Origin: WRHT01 sp031550525
Lineage (GTDB): Bacteria; Desulfobacterota; Desulfovibrionia; Desulfovibrionales; Desulfovibrionaceae
DNA: 64,000 nucleotides
NCBI GenBank assembly: GCA_031550525.1
Contig: JAVBON010000015.1
Span: 1 to 64,000, forward strand
Reading direction: 5' to 3'
In this document: positions 51,186-61,233 of the stretch, one piece after another
Layout of the letters: each line of letters starts with the position of its first letter
Position numbering within the stretch: position 1 is the first letter of the stretch
The notes under the pieces: model-generated
Seen by the model: only the letters and a program-made list of their open reading frames with translations
Databases searched by the model: none
What the model was told of the DNA's origin: nothing
Translations under genes and position numbers: made by a program

Positions 51186-53663
51186 ATGAGCGAATCAAAA
51201 TCAGACAAAAATAAATCACCCCAGTCCATGCACCTGCCGCTTATGCCTTTGCGTGAAGTGGTGGTTTTTCCTTATTCCATCATGCCGCTTTTTGTCGGGC
51301 GCGGTTCATCCATACACGCCATAGAGGCAGCCTCGTCCGGCTACGACAAACGCATTATGCTTGTTGCCCAGCGTCAGCCGGAGCAAGATAAACCAGGCCC
51401 GGACGAGTTGTATTCCATTGGCACCATAGCAAAAATATTGCAGGTGCTGCGCCTGCCCGACGGCACCATAAAGGTGCTGTTTGAAGGCGTGCAGCGCGCC
51501 AGGTGCATTGAGTCGGAACTTGTGCAACTGCCCCGGCAGGAAGGCGACAACGAAGATAACGAATATTACATCGTAAAAGTCGAGCCTATTACCGATGTTG
51601 ATAAATCCACAATAGAGGCTGAAGCTACCATTCAGGCCACGGTTGAATCGCTGGAAGAATATTCCAAGCTGAATAAAAAAATTCCGCCAGACAGCCTCAA
51701 TACCATAAGCGGCGTGAACACCCCAGGCCGTATGGCCGATTTGGTGGCCTCGTACCTCAAAGCCGACTACAAAACCAAACAGGATCTGCTGGAAATTTTA
51801 GATACGCAAGAGCGGCTGATCAAGGTTTACGAGATTATTCAAAACGAAATCGCGGTGGCCAATATTGAGCGCACCATAAAAAACCGCGTGAAAGGCCAAA
51901 TGGAGCGTAACCAGCGCGAGTACTACCTTAATGAGCAGATCAAGGCCATTCATAAAGAAATGGGCCGTGAAGACGACCAGCAGGCCGAACTGCAAGAACT
52001 GGAGATTATTCTCAAAGAAAAAGACATGCCCGAAGAGGCCAGGGCAAAAGGTTTGAGCGAGCTCAAAAAGCTGCGTGTAATGCCGCCATCTTCCGCCGAA
52101 TATACGGTGGTACGCAACTACCTCGACTGGATTATCGATTTGCCCTGGAACAAATTGCAGGAAACAAATCTGGACATAAAAAAGGCAAGGGAAATTCTTG
52201 ATGCGGACCATTACGGGCTGGAAAAGCCCAAAGAGCGCATCATGGAGTATCTGGCCGTGCAAAAGCTTGCCCACAAGCTTAAAGGCCCCATACTTTGCCT
52301 GGTGGGTCCTCCGGGTGTGGGCAAAACCTCGCTGGCTAAATCTGTAGCCAGAGCCACAGGCCGCGAATTTGTGCGCCTTTCTCTGGGCGGGGTGCGTGAC
52401 GAAGCCGAAATTCGCGGCCACCGCCGCACCTATGTGGGCGCGTTGCCAGGCAAAATATTGCAATCGCTCAAGCGGGCAAAGTACAACAATCCTTTGTTCT
52501 GCCTTGATGAAATAGACAAGATGACCGCCGATTTTCGCGGCGATCCTTCATCCGCCTTGTTGGAAGTGCTTGACCCTGAACAGAACAACACCTTTAACGA
52601 CCATTATCTTGATCTGGATTATGATCTCTCGCAGGTGTTCTTTATAACCACGGCCAACAACTTGCAGGCTATTCCGCTGCCCTTGCAGGACAGAATGGAA
52701 ATTATAACCCTGCCCGGCTACCTTGAAACGGAAAAACAGCATATCGCCAAAGATTACCTGTTGCCCAAACAAATTGAGGCCAACGGCCTAAAGCCGGAAA
52801 ACATCACGGTTTCCGATAAAGCCATTACCGAGGTGATACGCAGCTATACCCGCGAGGCAGGCGTGCGTAATCTGGAGCGCGAAATAGCCACCATTTGCCG
52901 TAAAACCGCCATGCAACTGGTGGAGAAAGACGACCTTGCCGCAAACTTCAAGGTAGGCATCGGCAGCTTGGCTCGCCTTTTGGGCGTTAAAAAAGTGCGG
53001 CATGGGGCCAGAGAACAAGAGCCTCTTGTTGGGGTTTGCAACGGTCTGGCCTACACCGGAGTTGGCGGAGACATTCTTACCATAGAAGTTGCCGTCATGC
53101 CGGGCAAGGGCAGGCTGCATACCACCGGCAAGCTGGGCGATGTTATGAAAGAATCGGCGGAGGCCGCCCTTACCTATGTGCGCTCCCGCTCCGACCATTT
53201 TGATTTGCGCCCGGATTTTCATAAAAATATCGATTTGCATATTCACGTGCCGGAAGGCGCAACACCCAAAGACGGCCCCTCGGCCGGCATTACCCTTGCC
53301 ACAGCCATAGTCTCGGCCTTGCTTGGCCTGCCTGTGCGCAACGATTTGGCAATGACCGGCGAAATTACCCTGCGCGGACGCGTGCTGCCCATTGGCGGCC
53401 TGCGCGAAAAGCTTTTGGCCGCGCAAAGGGCCTTGATTAAAACCGTAATCATACCGCTTGATAACGAGAAAGATTTGAAAGAAGTGCCGGAGGCGGTGCT
53501 GAAAGGCCTTGATATACAACTGGTTGAGCACGTAGACGAAGTCTTGCCGCAGGCCATTCTGGCCCCAAAGAACCTCTTTGAGCGTCTTTCGGATACAGCC
53601 CCCCTGTGCCATAACCTCAAACTTACAGATAACGGCGATTCGCCAACTGTTCACGCGCAGTAA
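51186..53663 (+). CDS. lon: ATP-dependent protease Lon
   Basis: An 825-aa homohexameric protease. The N-terminal substrate-binding domain spans about 15-220 (LPLMPLREVVVFPYSIMPLFVGR), followed by a long helical region. The AAA+ domain has LCLVGPPGVGKTSLAKSVA and PLFCLDEIDKM. The C-terminal proteolytic domain has GPSAGITLATAI with the catalytic Ser, and GGLREKLLAAQRA with the catalytic Lys. It degrades misfolded and regulatory proteins. It follows clpX by 85 bp and ends with a strong terminator. Confidence 0.97.
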   Translation: MSESKSDKNKSPQSMHLPLMPLREVVVFPYSIMPLFVGRGSSIHAIEAASSGYDKRIMLVAQRQPEQDKPGPDELYSIGTIAKILQVLRLPDGTIKVLFEGVQRARCIESELVQLPRQEGDNEDNEYYIVKVEPITDVDKSTIEAEATIQATVESLEEYSKLNKKIPPDSLNTISGVNTPGRMADLVASYLKADYKTKQDLLEILDTQERLIKVYEIIQNEIAVANIERTIKNRVKGQMERNQREYYLNEQIKAIHKEMGREDDQQAELQELEIILKEKDMPEEARAKGLSELKKLRVMPPSSAEYTVVRNYLDWIIDLPWNKLQETNLDIKKAREILDADHYGLEKPKERIMEYLAVQKLAHKLKGPILCLVGPPGVGKTSLAKSVARATGREFVRLSLGGVRDEAEIRGHRRTYVGALPGKILQSLKRAKYNNPLFCLDEIDKMTADFRGDPSSALLEVLDPEQNNTFNDHYLDLDYDLSQVFFITTANNLQAIPLPLQDRMEIITLPGYLETEKQHIAKDYLLPKQIEANGLKPENITVSDKAITEVIRSYTREAGVRNLEREIATICRKTAMQLVEKDDLAANFKVGIGSLARLLGVKKVRHGAREQEPLVGVCNGLAYTGVGGDILTIEVAVMPGKGRLHTTGKLGDVMKESAEAALTYVRSRSDHFDLRPDFHKNIDLHIHVPEGATPKDGPSAGITLATAIVSALLGLPVRNDLAMTGEITLRGRVLPIGGLREKLLAAQRALIKTVIIPLDNEKDLKEVPEAVLKGLDIQLVEHVDEVLPQAILAPKNLFERLSDTAPLCHNLKLTDNGDSPTVHAQ

Positions 53664-53670
53664 AACACCA

Positions 53671-53696
53671 AGGGCCGGCAAAATGCCGGCCCTTTT
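53671..53696 (+). terminator. Intrinsic terminator after lon
   Basis: AGGGCCGGCA pairs perfectly with TGCCGGCCCT across an AAA loop, with TTT at its end; 7 bases past the lon stop. Confidence 0.88.
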
Positions 53697-53781
53697 CATA
53701 ACGTCTCGCTCCGTCTTGCTTAACTTGATATTCATGTATAATATTGGGCAAAATTAATGCGAGCCGTCATAAGGAACAAGC

Positions 53782-55164
53782 ATGAACCAGCATGGCATTC
53801 AAAAAAGTTTCAAAGCTTACGATATACGTGGTAAAGTGCCGGATGAGCTTGATGATGAGCTGAGTTACAATTTGGGCTTGGCCTTGGCTTCGGAATTTGC
53901 GCCAAAAAGGGTGGTGCTGGGGCGCGATGTGCGCCTATCCGGCCAAGGCTTGGTTCAGGCCATGTCCAAAGCCTTGGTGGAGCAGGGCGTGCTGGTGGTT
54001 GACGCCGGTATTTGCGGTACGGAGGAAATATACTTCTCCACCGCATCGCAAGGTTTTGATCTGGGTGTTATGTTCACGGCCAGCCATAACCCGGCTGAGT
54101 ATAACGGCATAAAAATGGTAAAAAGCGGCGCGGTGCCTATAAGCAGCGACTCCGGCCTGTTCGCCTTGCGTGATCGCATCCTGGCCAAAAATTACCGTGC
54201 CCATGCCGGGTCAAAAGGCGCGGTGCATTATGAATCTTACCAGTCGCAGTATCTTGATTTTTTGCGCGCCAACTTCAGCTTTAAAGGTGAGCCGCTCAAA
54301 ATAGTAATGAACCCCGGTAACGGTTGCGCCGGTTACATACTGGAAAAACTCCTGCCCAAGCTTACAGGCGATTTTGTTGTAATACAGGGCGAGCCCGACG
54401 GCACTTTCCCCAACGGTATACCCAACCCGCTGCTGCCGGAGCGCCGTAAAGACACCTCTGACGCCGTCAAAGTCCATAAGGCCGATTTGGGTCTGGCTTG
54501 GGATGGCGATTTTGACCGCTGCTTTTTTTATGACGGCTCCGGAAATTTTGTCGAGAGCTATTACCTTATAGGCCTGTTGGCGCAAAATATACTGGCCGGA
54601 CGCCCCGGCGGAAAAATCATACATGACACCAGGCTTATCTGGAACACCATAGATATGGTAAAAGCCGCAGGCGGAGTGCCGGTGCAGACCAAAACCGGGC
54701 ATGCCTTCATGAAAGAGCGCATGCGGGCGGAAGACGCGCTTTATGGCGGCGAAATGAGCGCCCACCATTATTTCAAAAACTTCAACTACTGTGACAGCGG
54801 CATGCTGCCTTGGCTCAAGTTGCTTGAAATTATAAGCGCCAGCGGTAAAAACCTTACGGAACTGGTGGAGGCGCGGGCAAAAGCCTACCCGTGCAGCGGC
54901 GAAATAAACTTTAAAGTGCAAGATGCCTCTGCTTGCGTAAAAGCCATACGCGAATTTTACCTGTCAGGCATAATTGAAGAAAACTACATTGACGGCTTGT
55001 CGGCCGATTGTGGCAACTGGCGCTTTAATTTACGCTCTTCCAACACCGAGCCCTTATTGCGACTTAACGTTGAAAGCCGCGGCGACGCCGCGCTAATGAC
55101 CGGCAGAACGGCTGAAATTGGCGAGCTTATTCATAATTTCGGCGGAGAAAAAGCAAATGGCTGA
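53782..55164 (+). CDS. Phosphomannomutase/phosphoglucomutase
   Basis: A 460-aa alpha-D-phosphohexomutase of the AlgC/ManB type converting mannose-6-phosphate and mannose-1-phosphate (and often the glucose equivalents). The catalytic phosphoserine loop is FTASHNPAEYNGIK (near 99), the Mg2+-binding loop WDGDFDRCFFYDG (near 238), the sugar-specificity loop ALYGGEMSAHHYF (near 317), and the C-terminal phosphate loop RSSNTEPLLRLNVES. AAGGAAC precedes the ATG. Its last codons overlap the start of the GDP-mannose pyrophosphorylase gene by 8 nt. Confidence 0.93.
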   Translation: MNQHGIQKSFKAYDIRGKVPDELDDELSYNLGLALASEFAPKRVVLGRDVRLSGQGLVQAMSKALVEQGVLVVDAGICGTEEIYFSTASQGFDLGVMFTASHNPAEYNGIKMVKSGAVPISSDSGLFALRDRILAKNYRAHAGSKGAVHYESYQSQYLDFLRANFSFKGEPLKIVMNPGNGCAGYILEKLLPKLTGDFVVIQGEPDGTFPNGIPNPLLPERRKDTSDAVKVHKADLGLAWDGDFDRCFFYDGSGNFVESYYLIGLLAQNILAGRPGGKIIHDTRLIWNTIDMVKAAGGVPVQTKTGHAFMKERMRAEDALYGGEMSAHHYFKNFNYCDSGMLPWLKLLEIISASGKNLTELVEARAKAYPCSGEINFKVQDASACVKAIREFYLSGIIEENYIDGLSADCGNWRFNLRSSNTEPLLRLNVESRGDAALMTGRTAEIGELIHNFGGEKANG

Positions 55165-56593
55165 TATTTATCCTGTCATTCTCAGCGGCGGTAGCGGCAC
55201 GCGCCTATGGCCCCTTTCACGCGGGCTTTACCCCAAGCAGTTTATTGATTTTGGCGGCGAAACCCTGTTCGGCGAAACCCTTGAGCGGGTGCGCGCCCTT
55301 AAAGATACGGCGGCCCCATTGGTAATATGCAACCAGACGCACCGTTTTTTGGCCGCCAGCATAATGCAGGGCAAAGGCATGCCCCCTGGCGCCGACGCCG
55401 ACAAAAAAGGCGGGCAGGCCAAGCTTATTCTCGAGCCGGTAGGCCGTAATACGGCCCCGGCCATTGCCGTGGCGGCTTTTGCCGCCCTTGAGGCCGATAA
55501 AAACCCTGTGCTTCTGGTGCTGCCCTCGGACCATAAAATACAGCCGCAAGAGCGTTTTGCCGCCTGCGTGGCTAAAGCCGTGCAAGCGGCTAGGCGAGGC
55601 CGCCTGGTTACCTTTGGCGTAGTGCCGGATAGGCCCGCCACCGGTTATGGTTACATAATACAAGGCAAAAGCGAGGGCGAGGCCCATCTGATTGAAAAAT
55701 TTGTGGAAAAGCCGGATGAGCAAAAGGCCCAAGACTTGCTGGCCAAGGGCAATTGCCTGTGGAACAGCGGCATGTTCGTGTTTGAAGCCGCCGCCTATTT
55801 GCAAGAGCTGGAGCGCCTCTCGCCGGAAATATATAAAACAAGCCTAGCGGCCTGGAATAGCAGAAAAACTGACCTAGATTTCATACGCCTTGATGAGCAG
55901 GCTTTTGCGGCTATTCCAGCCGATTCCATAGACTATGCGGTAATGGAGCATACCCAAAAAGCTTCGGTTGTGCCCTTTGACGCAGGCTGGCACGACCTGG
56001 GGGCCTGGGAATCTTTTCATGAAATCGCCCCTTGTGATGCTCAGGGCAACAGCAGTGTGGGCGATGTGGAACTTGTGGATTCGCAAAACAGTTATGTGTA
56101 CGCCGCCTCGCGTCTGGTGGCCGGAATAGGCCTTAAAGATATGCTGGTGGTGGAAAGCCCCGACGCCGTGCTGGTTATGCCGCAGGGCAGAGGACAGGAC
56201 GTAAAGAAACTGCTGGACGCCCTGAAAGCCAAACGCCGTAGTGAAGTGGATACCCACCTTAAGGTGTACCGCCCTTGGGGATCTTACGAAACCTTGGTGC
56301 TGGGGCCGCGTTTTCAGGTCAAGCGCATCATAGTAAAGCCCGGCGCGGCATTATCTTTGCAATTGCACCACCACAGGGCCGAGCATTGGGTAGTGGTAAA
56401 CGGCACGGCGCAGGTAACGGTAGGCGAAAAAAGCGTGTTGCTTTGCGAAAACCAATCTGTATACATTCCGCTGGGTGACAAACACCGCCTGTTCAACCCC
56501 GGCCAGATCGACCTTGAGCTTATTGAGATTCAATCAGGCACTTACTTGGGTGAAGACGATATTGTAAGGTTTGAGGATGTTTACGGCAGGTAA
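55157..56593 (+). CDS. Mannose-1-phosphate guanylyltransferase/mannose-6-phosphate isomerase
   Basis: A 478-aa bifunctional enzyme giving GDP-mannose. The N-terminal nucleotidyltransferase domain starts VILSGGSGTRLWPLSRGLYPKQF, with FVEKPDEQKA and WNSGMFVFEA further on. The C-terminal cupin domain (about 360-470) has RPWGSYETL, the metal-binding LQLHHHRAEHWVVVNGTA and SVYIPLGDKHRLFNPG. The ATG at 55157 overlaps the end of the phosphomannomutase gene by 8 nt, with GGAG upstream; a start further left is out of line with the family. Both enzymes feed polysaccharide or glycan synthesis. Confidence 0.95.
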   Translation: MADIYPVILSGGSGTRLWPLSRGLYPKQFIDFGGETLFGETLERVRALKDTAAPLVICNQTHRFLAASIMQGKGMPPGADADKKGGQAKLILEPVGRNTAPAIAVAAFAALEADKNPVLLVLPSDHKIQPQERFAACVAKAVQAARRGRLVTFGVVPDRPATGYGYIIQGKSEGEAHLIEKFVEKPDEQKAQDLLAKGNCLWNSGMFVFEAAAYLQELERLSPEIYKTSLAAWNSRKTDLDFIRLDEQAFAAIPADSIDYAVMEHTQKASVVPFDAGWHDLGAWESFHEIAPCDAQGNSSVGDVELVDSQNSYVYAASRLVAGIGLKDMLVVESPDAVLVMPQGRGQDVKKLLDALKAKRRSEVDTHLKVYRPWGSYETLVLGPRFQVKRIIVKPGAALSLQLHHHRAEHWVVVNGTAQVTVGEKSVLLCENQSVYIPLGDKHRLFNPGQIDLELIEIQSGTYLGEDDIVRFEDVYGR

Positions 56594-56681
56594 GGCGCTA
56601 TTATAGCTGTTTTGCCAATACGCGCTGCGGATGCCTTTGAATTTGACTTCATGAGCAGTTTTTTTATTCAAGTGCCAGGGC

Positions 56682-56835
56682 CAGGGGCTGTCTCTAAGAA
56701 GACGGATTTTGTTCCCTGGCAATGAAAGCGTCGATTTTAGGACAGGGATAGTACATCCAATGGTACAGCCCTGGACAAAAATTGGCGCTTGACGCAGTCC
56801 AGGGGGCAAAAGACGCTTTTTAGAGACAGCCCCTA
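56682..56835. repeat. Palindromic element, copy 5 (MITE-like)
   Basis: 154 bp in the same orientation as copy 3. Ends are GGGGCTGTCTCTAAGAAG and CTTTTTAGAGACAGCCCC. The T-to-C change at 56692 in one arm is matched by A-to-G at 56825 in the other. Flanks are CCAG on the left and CTAG on the right. It lies 88 bases past the GDP-mannose pyrophosphorylase stop, in intergenic DNA. Confidence 0.82.
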
Positions 56836-56872
56836 GGGCAGTTTATACGGCCTCATCGTGTTTTTATCAGCT

Positions 56873-56918
56873 AAACTAAAACTATCCCGCCGGTTGCCCA
56901 GCGGGATAGTTTTAGTTT
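56873..56918. terminator. Bidirectional terminator between convergent genes
   Basis: A perfect 18-bp stem (56873-56890 with 56901-56918, core ACTATCCCGC/GCGGGATAGT) and a 10-nt loop, with T-rich arms on both outer sides. It ends the minus-strand nitronate monooxygenase gene and could also stop plus-strand readthrough. Confidence 0.88.
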
Positions 56919-56933
56919 AATCTGAAAACGCCT

Positions 56934-58043
56934 TTATTTGCCAAGTAGTTTGCTTTTGGCCGCATCAAACTCTTGTTGCAAAGAATCCATAAGTTCTTTT
57001 ACGGATATTATGGAGCTAATGCGCCCGGCGTTGGCCCCGGCAAAGGCAAAGCCTTTTTCCAGGTTGCCGCGCATGGCGTTAAGCAGGGCTGAGGCTATGC
57101 AGTAGGGCGAGCGGGTGGGGTCGCAGGTATGAACGCAATGGAATATGCAGTGGAAGTTACGCTTGCCTTCTTCCAGCGCTTCTATAAAGCGGCCTTTTAT
57201 GGCCCGGCCCGGCATGCCCACAGGGCTTTTTATTATGGTAAGGTCTTCCGGCTTGGCTTCGACAAAAGCGTTTTTAAAACGGTCGTCGGCATCGCATTCG
57301 TAGGTAGCGACAAAGCGCGTACCCATTTGCACGCCGGAAGCGCCTATTTCAAGCATTCTATGAATATCTTCGCCAGTATACACGCCACCGGCGGCAATAA
57401 CCGGTATTTTACGGCCTGCCTTGTCTTCAAATTCTTTTACGCTGTTTACAGTGTCGGAAAGAATACGCTCCAGCGCAAAATCCGGGGCATCCAGTTCTTC
57501 CGCTTTAAAACCAAGGTGTCCGCCGGCTTTGGGGCCTTCCACCACAAAGGCGTCGGGCAGCACGCCGAAACGCGAAGCCCATTTTTTGCACAAAACACTT
57601 GCGGCCCTGCCGGAGGAGACAATGGGCACCAGTTTGGTTTTAAATTCTTCTTTCTTTTCGTCGCACAAATCCAGCAGATGTTTTGGCAGATCCATGGGCA
57701 ACCCGGCCCCGGAAAAAATTATATCGACTTTTTCTTCAATGGAAGCCCGCACAAGGGAGGTAAAATCCGTAAGGGCCACCATAATATTAACGCCGATAAT
57801 GCCGGAGCTGAGCTCTCTGGCCTGCGTAATTTCTTTTTTTATGGCGCGTATGTTGGCCTCAGTGGGGTTTCTGGCTACGTCGGGCTCGCGCATGCCAATC
57901 ATGGCGCCGGCAATTACGCCTATACCGCCCTGGTTGGCAACGGCCGAAGCCAGACGGTGCAAAGATATACCAACACCCATGCCGCCCTGCACTATAGGCA
58001 GTTTGGCGGTTAAATCCCCAATTTTCAAGACGGGTAAGGACAT
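56934..58043 (-). CDS. Nitronate monooxygenase / FabK-like FMN enzyme
   Basis: A 369-aa TIM-barrel FMN enzyme of the 2-nitropropane dioxygenase / enoyl-ACP reductase II superfamily. Visible are LPIVQGGMGVGISLHRLASAVANQGGIGVI near the N-terminus, GVNIMVALTDF, the AFVVEGPKAGGHLGF phosphate-binding loop, IPVIAAGGVYTGEDI, and SGVQMGTRFVATYE. It could detoxify nitronates or act as a FabK-type enoyl reductase; the sequence cannot decide. The ATG at 58043 has GGAGG 11 nt upstream and is preferred to a TTG at 58061. It ends just before the strong bidirectional terminator. Confidence 0.85.
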   Translation of the reverse strand: MSLPVLKIGDLTAKLPIVQGGMGVGISLHRLASAVANQGGIGVIAGAMIGMREPDVARNPTEANIRAIKKEITQARELSSGIIGVNIMVALTDFTSLVRASIEEKVDIIFSGAGLPMDLPKHLLDLCDEKKEEFKTKLVPIVSSGRAASVLCKKWASRFGVLPDAFVVEGPKAGGHLGFKAEELDAPDFALERILSDTVNSVKEFEDKAGRKIPVIAAGGVYTGEDIHRMLEIGASGVQMGTRFVATYECDADDRFKNAFVEAKPEDLTIIKSPVGMPGRAIKGRFIEALEEGKRNFHCIFHCVHTCDPTRSPYCIASALLNAMRGNLEKGFAFAGANAGRISSIISVKELMDSLQQEFDAAKSKLLGK

Positions 58044-58128
58044 TTTTGAAGTATCCTCCAAAGATTTGTTAATGTGCTTAAAGTGAGAGTGTTACTATCA
58101 TTCGTTGCCCAGCGTACTCCCATTATAA

Positions 58129-61100
58129 TTAAAGCACAATACAAATCTCCCTGAAGTCGCAATAATCGCACAGCCGGCTTGGGCGCGTAAAAAATGTTTT
58201 GCTGGCGGCCATGTGCCCAAGCAGATAGTCCAACACCAACTCAGTTTTATTTTCTATTATATCGCGTTTATCGCTCTCCGGCATATCTTCCGGCAGCATG
58301 AAAATCTCTTTGCCGGATTGCCGTAAAGATACCCAGCCCGCGTTGCATACATTTGAGGCGTCGGCAAAGCCCGCATGCACAAGGCCTTTTTCGCGTTCCA
58401 TGCGCCCGAAAGAGGCAAGGTAAAGGTACATGGGCAACTGCACGTCATCCATTTGCTCAGCAATGGCATTAAAAAAGCCTTGGTCCGCAAAATCGGCCGC
58501 GCCGTCTTCAAGCGCTTTCCAAATGCCGGAATCCTGCCAGAAATCCGGATTAAGGCTGCTTATGTTGCCGGTTTTATAATCCAGAATAACCAGTTTTTCG
58601 GTGCCGTCATGCATGCGCAGGTCTATCCTGTCCATTTGGCCGGTCAGTTGATAGGTTGCACCGTTAGCGCCTGCCAAAGGCGCATGCATGGGCGTCTCCA
58701 ATGCCAGCACGGTGGTATTTTCCGGCTGGTTTGACAGATACTCGCCCAGCCTGCGCGGGCCGGAGACACGCAGCATGGCCGCAACGTCGGCCGGAAGCTC
58801 GGCCATGCTGCCGTGCGCTTGCAGCCTGCGTAAAAAGATATTGGCAAGCTCGGTACGGCTAATGGTTTTGCCGTTCAGATTTCTGCCCAGCTTATCGCTG
58901 TAAAAATCTCGCAGGGTTTGGTGAAAAATATCGCCCACGGCCAGCGGGTCGTCATCTTCATTAACGCCATCCAATGGCTTTAGGCCAAGGATGTTGCGGT
59001 AATAAAAGGCCGCCGGGCAACGCAGGTAACTGTTAAGCCGCGTGGCTGAAACCGGCGCGGAAAGTATGCGCCTTATCCGCGCGCGCTCGGCATCGCCGGC
59101 CTGCAAGGCGCGATGCCGCAACAATACCGGCGCGACGTTGCTGCCTATGTAATGCAGGGGGCCGTCGGTAAACATGGGCACATTGTCCGCCGCCTGGTCG
59201 TGCCGTGGCGTTTGGGCTTGGTCTGGAGCAAGAAGCCTGCCCAGCTTGCGCTCGTGCTTCCAGAGCAGTTCCTCAATAAAGCGGCTTTTCAGTTTTTTTG
59301 CGTCTTGCACGCCGCGCGGCTCCACGCCTTCTTGCCAGAATAGATGTACTTTTTTCGCGCCATTCAGCAGTCTGAAAAAGTAATAGGCATTAAGCTGCTG
59401 GCGTCTGGCGGAATTGGGCAGGCCAAGCTCGGCGCGCAGGCTGTCGGGCAGCAGAGGATCGTTTTGAATTGCGCCGGGCAGCAAATCGTCCGTCGCATCC
59501 AATATGAGCACGGTTTTAAAGCTTAGAAGGCGCGACTCAAGCAAACCCATAATTTGCAGAGCCGTAAGGGGGTATGCGTCAAAAGGCACGCGCAAGGCGC
59601 GTATAAGCTCGCGCACAATGGAAAACAGGGCCGATTGCGGCAAAGGCTCCGTTGCCAGCGCGGATTCGCGTAATTCCGGAATAACCGATTGCATGAAGCG
59701 GTACAGGCACTCCGCGTCAATGGGAAAACGCGGCCACACCTCACCGCCGGCGTTGAGAAGCAAGGTACAGATATTTTCTAGAGACTTAGCCAGCGCCGCA
59801 AGGCTGTTAGCCGCTAAAAAAGCATCCACAAAATTGGCTTTGAAAGTTTCATATTGTTGGTTGAGAATTTCTAGATTTTCTCCAACATCCATATCTTCCA
59901 TGGCTTTTTGCATCAATTCCGGCAAATGCACATAACGTTTGCCCCGGCGCAGGGCGTTTTCCGTACGCAGCAGCAATTCGCGCCAGGGGGCCGCGCTGTT
60001 TTCGCCAAATGCGCCGTGCAGCATTTTTACATAGGGCTGGCGCAGTAACTGGATGCAGTCTTTCCAATATTGCCCGCCGGAACGCGCATGCTGGTGCAGG
60101 GCGAGAATACTCTCGAAAAAGCGGTTTAAAGGCGTGTTTGTAAGTGGATAGCCCATGGATATGTTGACGTCGGAAGTGCCTATATGGTGCAGGCAGGGCA
60201 GCAGCAAAGAGGTATCGGGCAGTATTACGGCAGTATCTGCAAAAACATGCTCGTTTTCATCATCGGCTTTATCGGCTTCAATGCCGCCAGACAGGCTTTG
60301 CTGCTCAAGTATCTTACGCATTGCCGCCAGTTGCGAGTGTACGTCGTAACCGCCATAAAAGGCGATATCAGGTTCGGTATATGCAGGCTCCGCATTGCTT
60401 GCCAACACTTCAGGCACGAATAGCTCAAGGCCGGTTCCCCAGCTTTTGCGCCAAACTTCCAGCTCGGAGCAGCTCCAATGCGCGTTGTGTTCCATAAGCG
60501 CGGGGTCGGCATGCCACAGCACTGTGGCTGCGTATTCGGACCAGAGTTTTTTGAAAAGCGCGTCCTCGGCGCCGCTGGGGCTGTAAAATCCGGCAATGTA
60601 TATACGTTTTCCGCCGCCAAGGGCCGAAGCGGATGCCCCATGCTCCAAAGCCCGCACAGCTTTTTGGGCCGTAAAGCCGGGGGTGGTCCAGCCATTGGCC
60701 TCCAGCCCCGCCATATAGCGCGAGTACAGCCCGGAAAGCCTGCTCAGAATAGCGGCGGCAAAGGGCATAAGCTCGTCTTCAAGGTGCAGAAAGCCCGATG
60801 GAGTGCGGTTATTGATGAAGCACTCCTCAAACAGGTTGGCCAGGCGCACGCCCCAAGGGAAAAAAGTTTCGGCGTCATCTGTAGGCAGTTTATCCAGATT
60901 ACCTGGCGAGGCCTTTTGCTCCTCACGCACGCAGTCAAGCAGCAGGCCCACGCGGTCCAGCAGGCCTATGCCCGATGCAGGCTGGTGGTGTTCAGCCCAT
61001 ATGGCCTGAAAAATTTTGCCAATGGGCAGCATTTGCGGCATGAGGCACGGTTTTTTAACGCGCTCGTCCTGCCGTATCAGGCGCTCGAGGTAACGGGCGG

Positions 61101-61233
61101 GGCGGGAATGCGGAAAAATGAAAACGGCTTTGCCGATATCGCCGGAACATTGCTTGAGGGCCAGCGCCAAAACAGCCTGCATAAAGTCGTATTGCCACGG
61201 CACCAGTATAAACGGAGTTTTACGCCCGCTCAT
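58129..61233 (-). CDS. addB: AddB-like helicase-nuclease subunit, PD-(D/E)XK nuclease
   Basis: A 1034-aa subunit of an AddAB-type recombination and double-strand-break repair nuclease. The N-terminal inactivated-helicase fold (about 1-700) is typical of AddB. The C-terminal RecB-like nuclease domain (about 745-1034) has SYLRCPAAFYYRN, LVILDYKTG with catalytic Asp and Lys, and QLPMYLYLASFGRME. Four Cys for an iron-sulfur staple are in place: one in YLRCPAA and three in the C-terminal CDYCDFREIC. Its ATG overlaps the addA TGA (ATGA) and the two are on one mRNA. Confidence 0.85.
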   Translation of the reverse strand: MSGRKTPFILVPWQYDFMQAVLALALKQCSGDIGKAVFIFPHSRPARYLERLIRQDERVKKPCLMPQMLPIGKIFQAIWAEHHQPASGIGLLDRVGLLLDCVREEQKASPGNLDKLPTDDAETFFPWGVRLANLFEECFINNRTPSGFLHLEDELMPFAAAILSRLSGLYSRYMAGLEANGWTTPGFTAQKAVRALEHGASASALGGGKRIYIAGFYSPSGAEDALFKKLWSEYAATVLWHADPALMEHNAHWSCSELEVWRKSWGTGLELFVPEVLASNAEPAYTEPDIAFYGGYDVHSQLAAMRKILEQQSLSGGIEADKADDENEHVFADTAVILPDTSLLLPCLHHIGTSDVNISMGYPLTNTPLNRFFESILALHQHARSGGQYWKDCIQLLRQPYVKMLHGAFGENSAAPWRELLLRTENALRRGKRYVHLPELMQKAMEDMDVGENLEILNQQYETFKANFVDAFLAANSLAALAKSLENICTLLLNAGGEVWPRFPIDAECLYRFMQSVIPELRESALATEPLPQSALFSIVRELIRALRVPFDAYPLTALQIMGLLESRLLSFKTVLILDATDDLLPGAIQNDPLLPDSLRAELGLPNSARRQQLNAYYFFRLLNGAKKVHLFWQEGVEPRGVQDAKKLKSRFIEELLWKHERKLGRLLAPDQAQTPRHDQAADNVPMFTDGPLHYIGSNVAPVLLRHRALQAGDAERARIRRILSAPVSATRLNSYLRCPAAFYYRNILGLKPLDGVNEDDDPLAVGDIFHQTLRDFYSDKLGRNLNGKTISRTELANIFLRRLQAHGSMAELPADVAAMLRVSGPRRLGEYLSNQPENTTVLALETPMHAPLAGANGATYQLTGQMDRIDLRMHDGTEKLVILDYKTGNISSLNPDFWQDSGIWKALEDGAADFADQGFFNAIAEQMDDVQLPMYLYLASFGRMEREKGLVHAGFADASNVCNAGWVSLRQSGKEIFMLPEDMPESDKRDIIENKTELVLDYLLGHMAASKTFFTRPSRLCDYCDFREICIVL

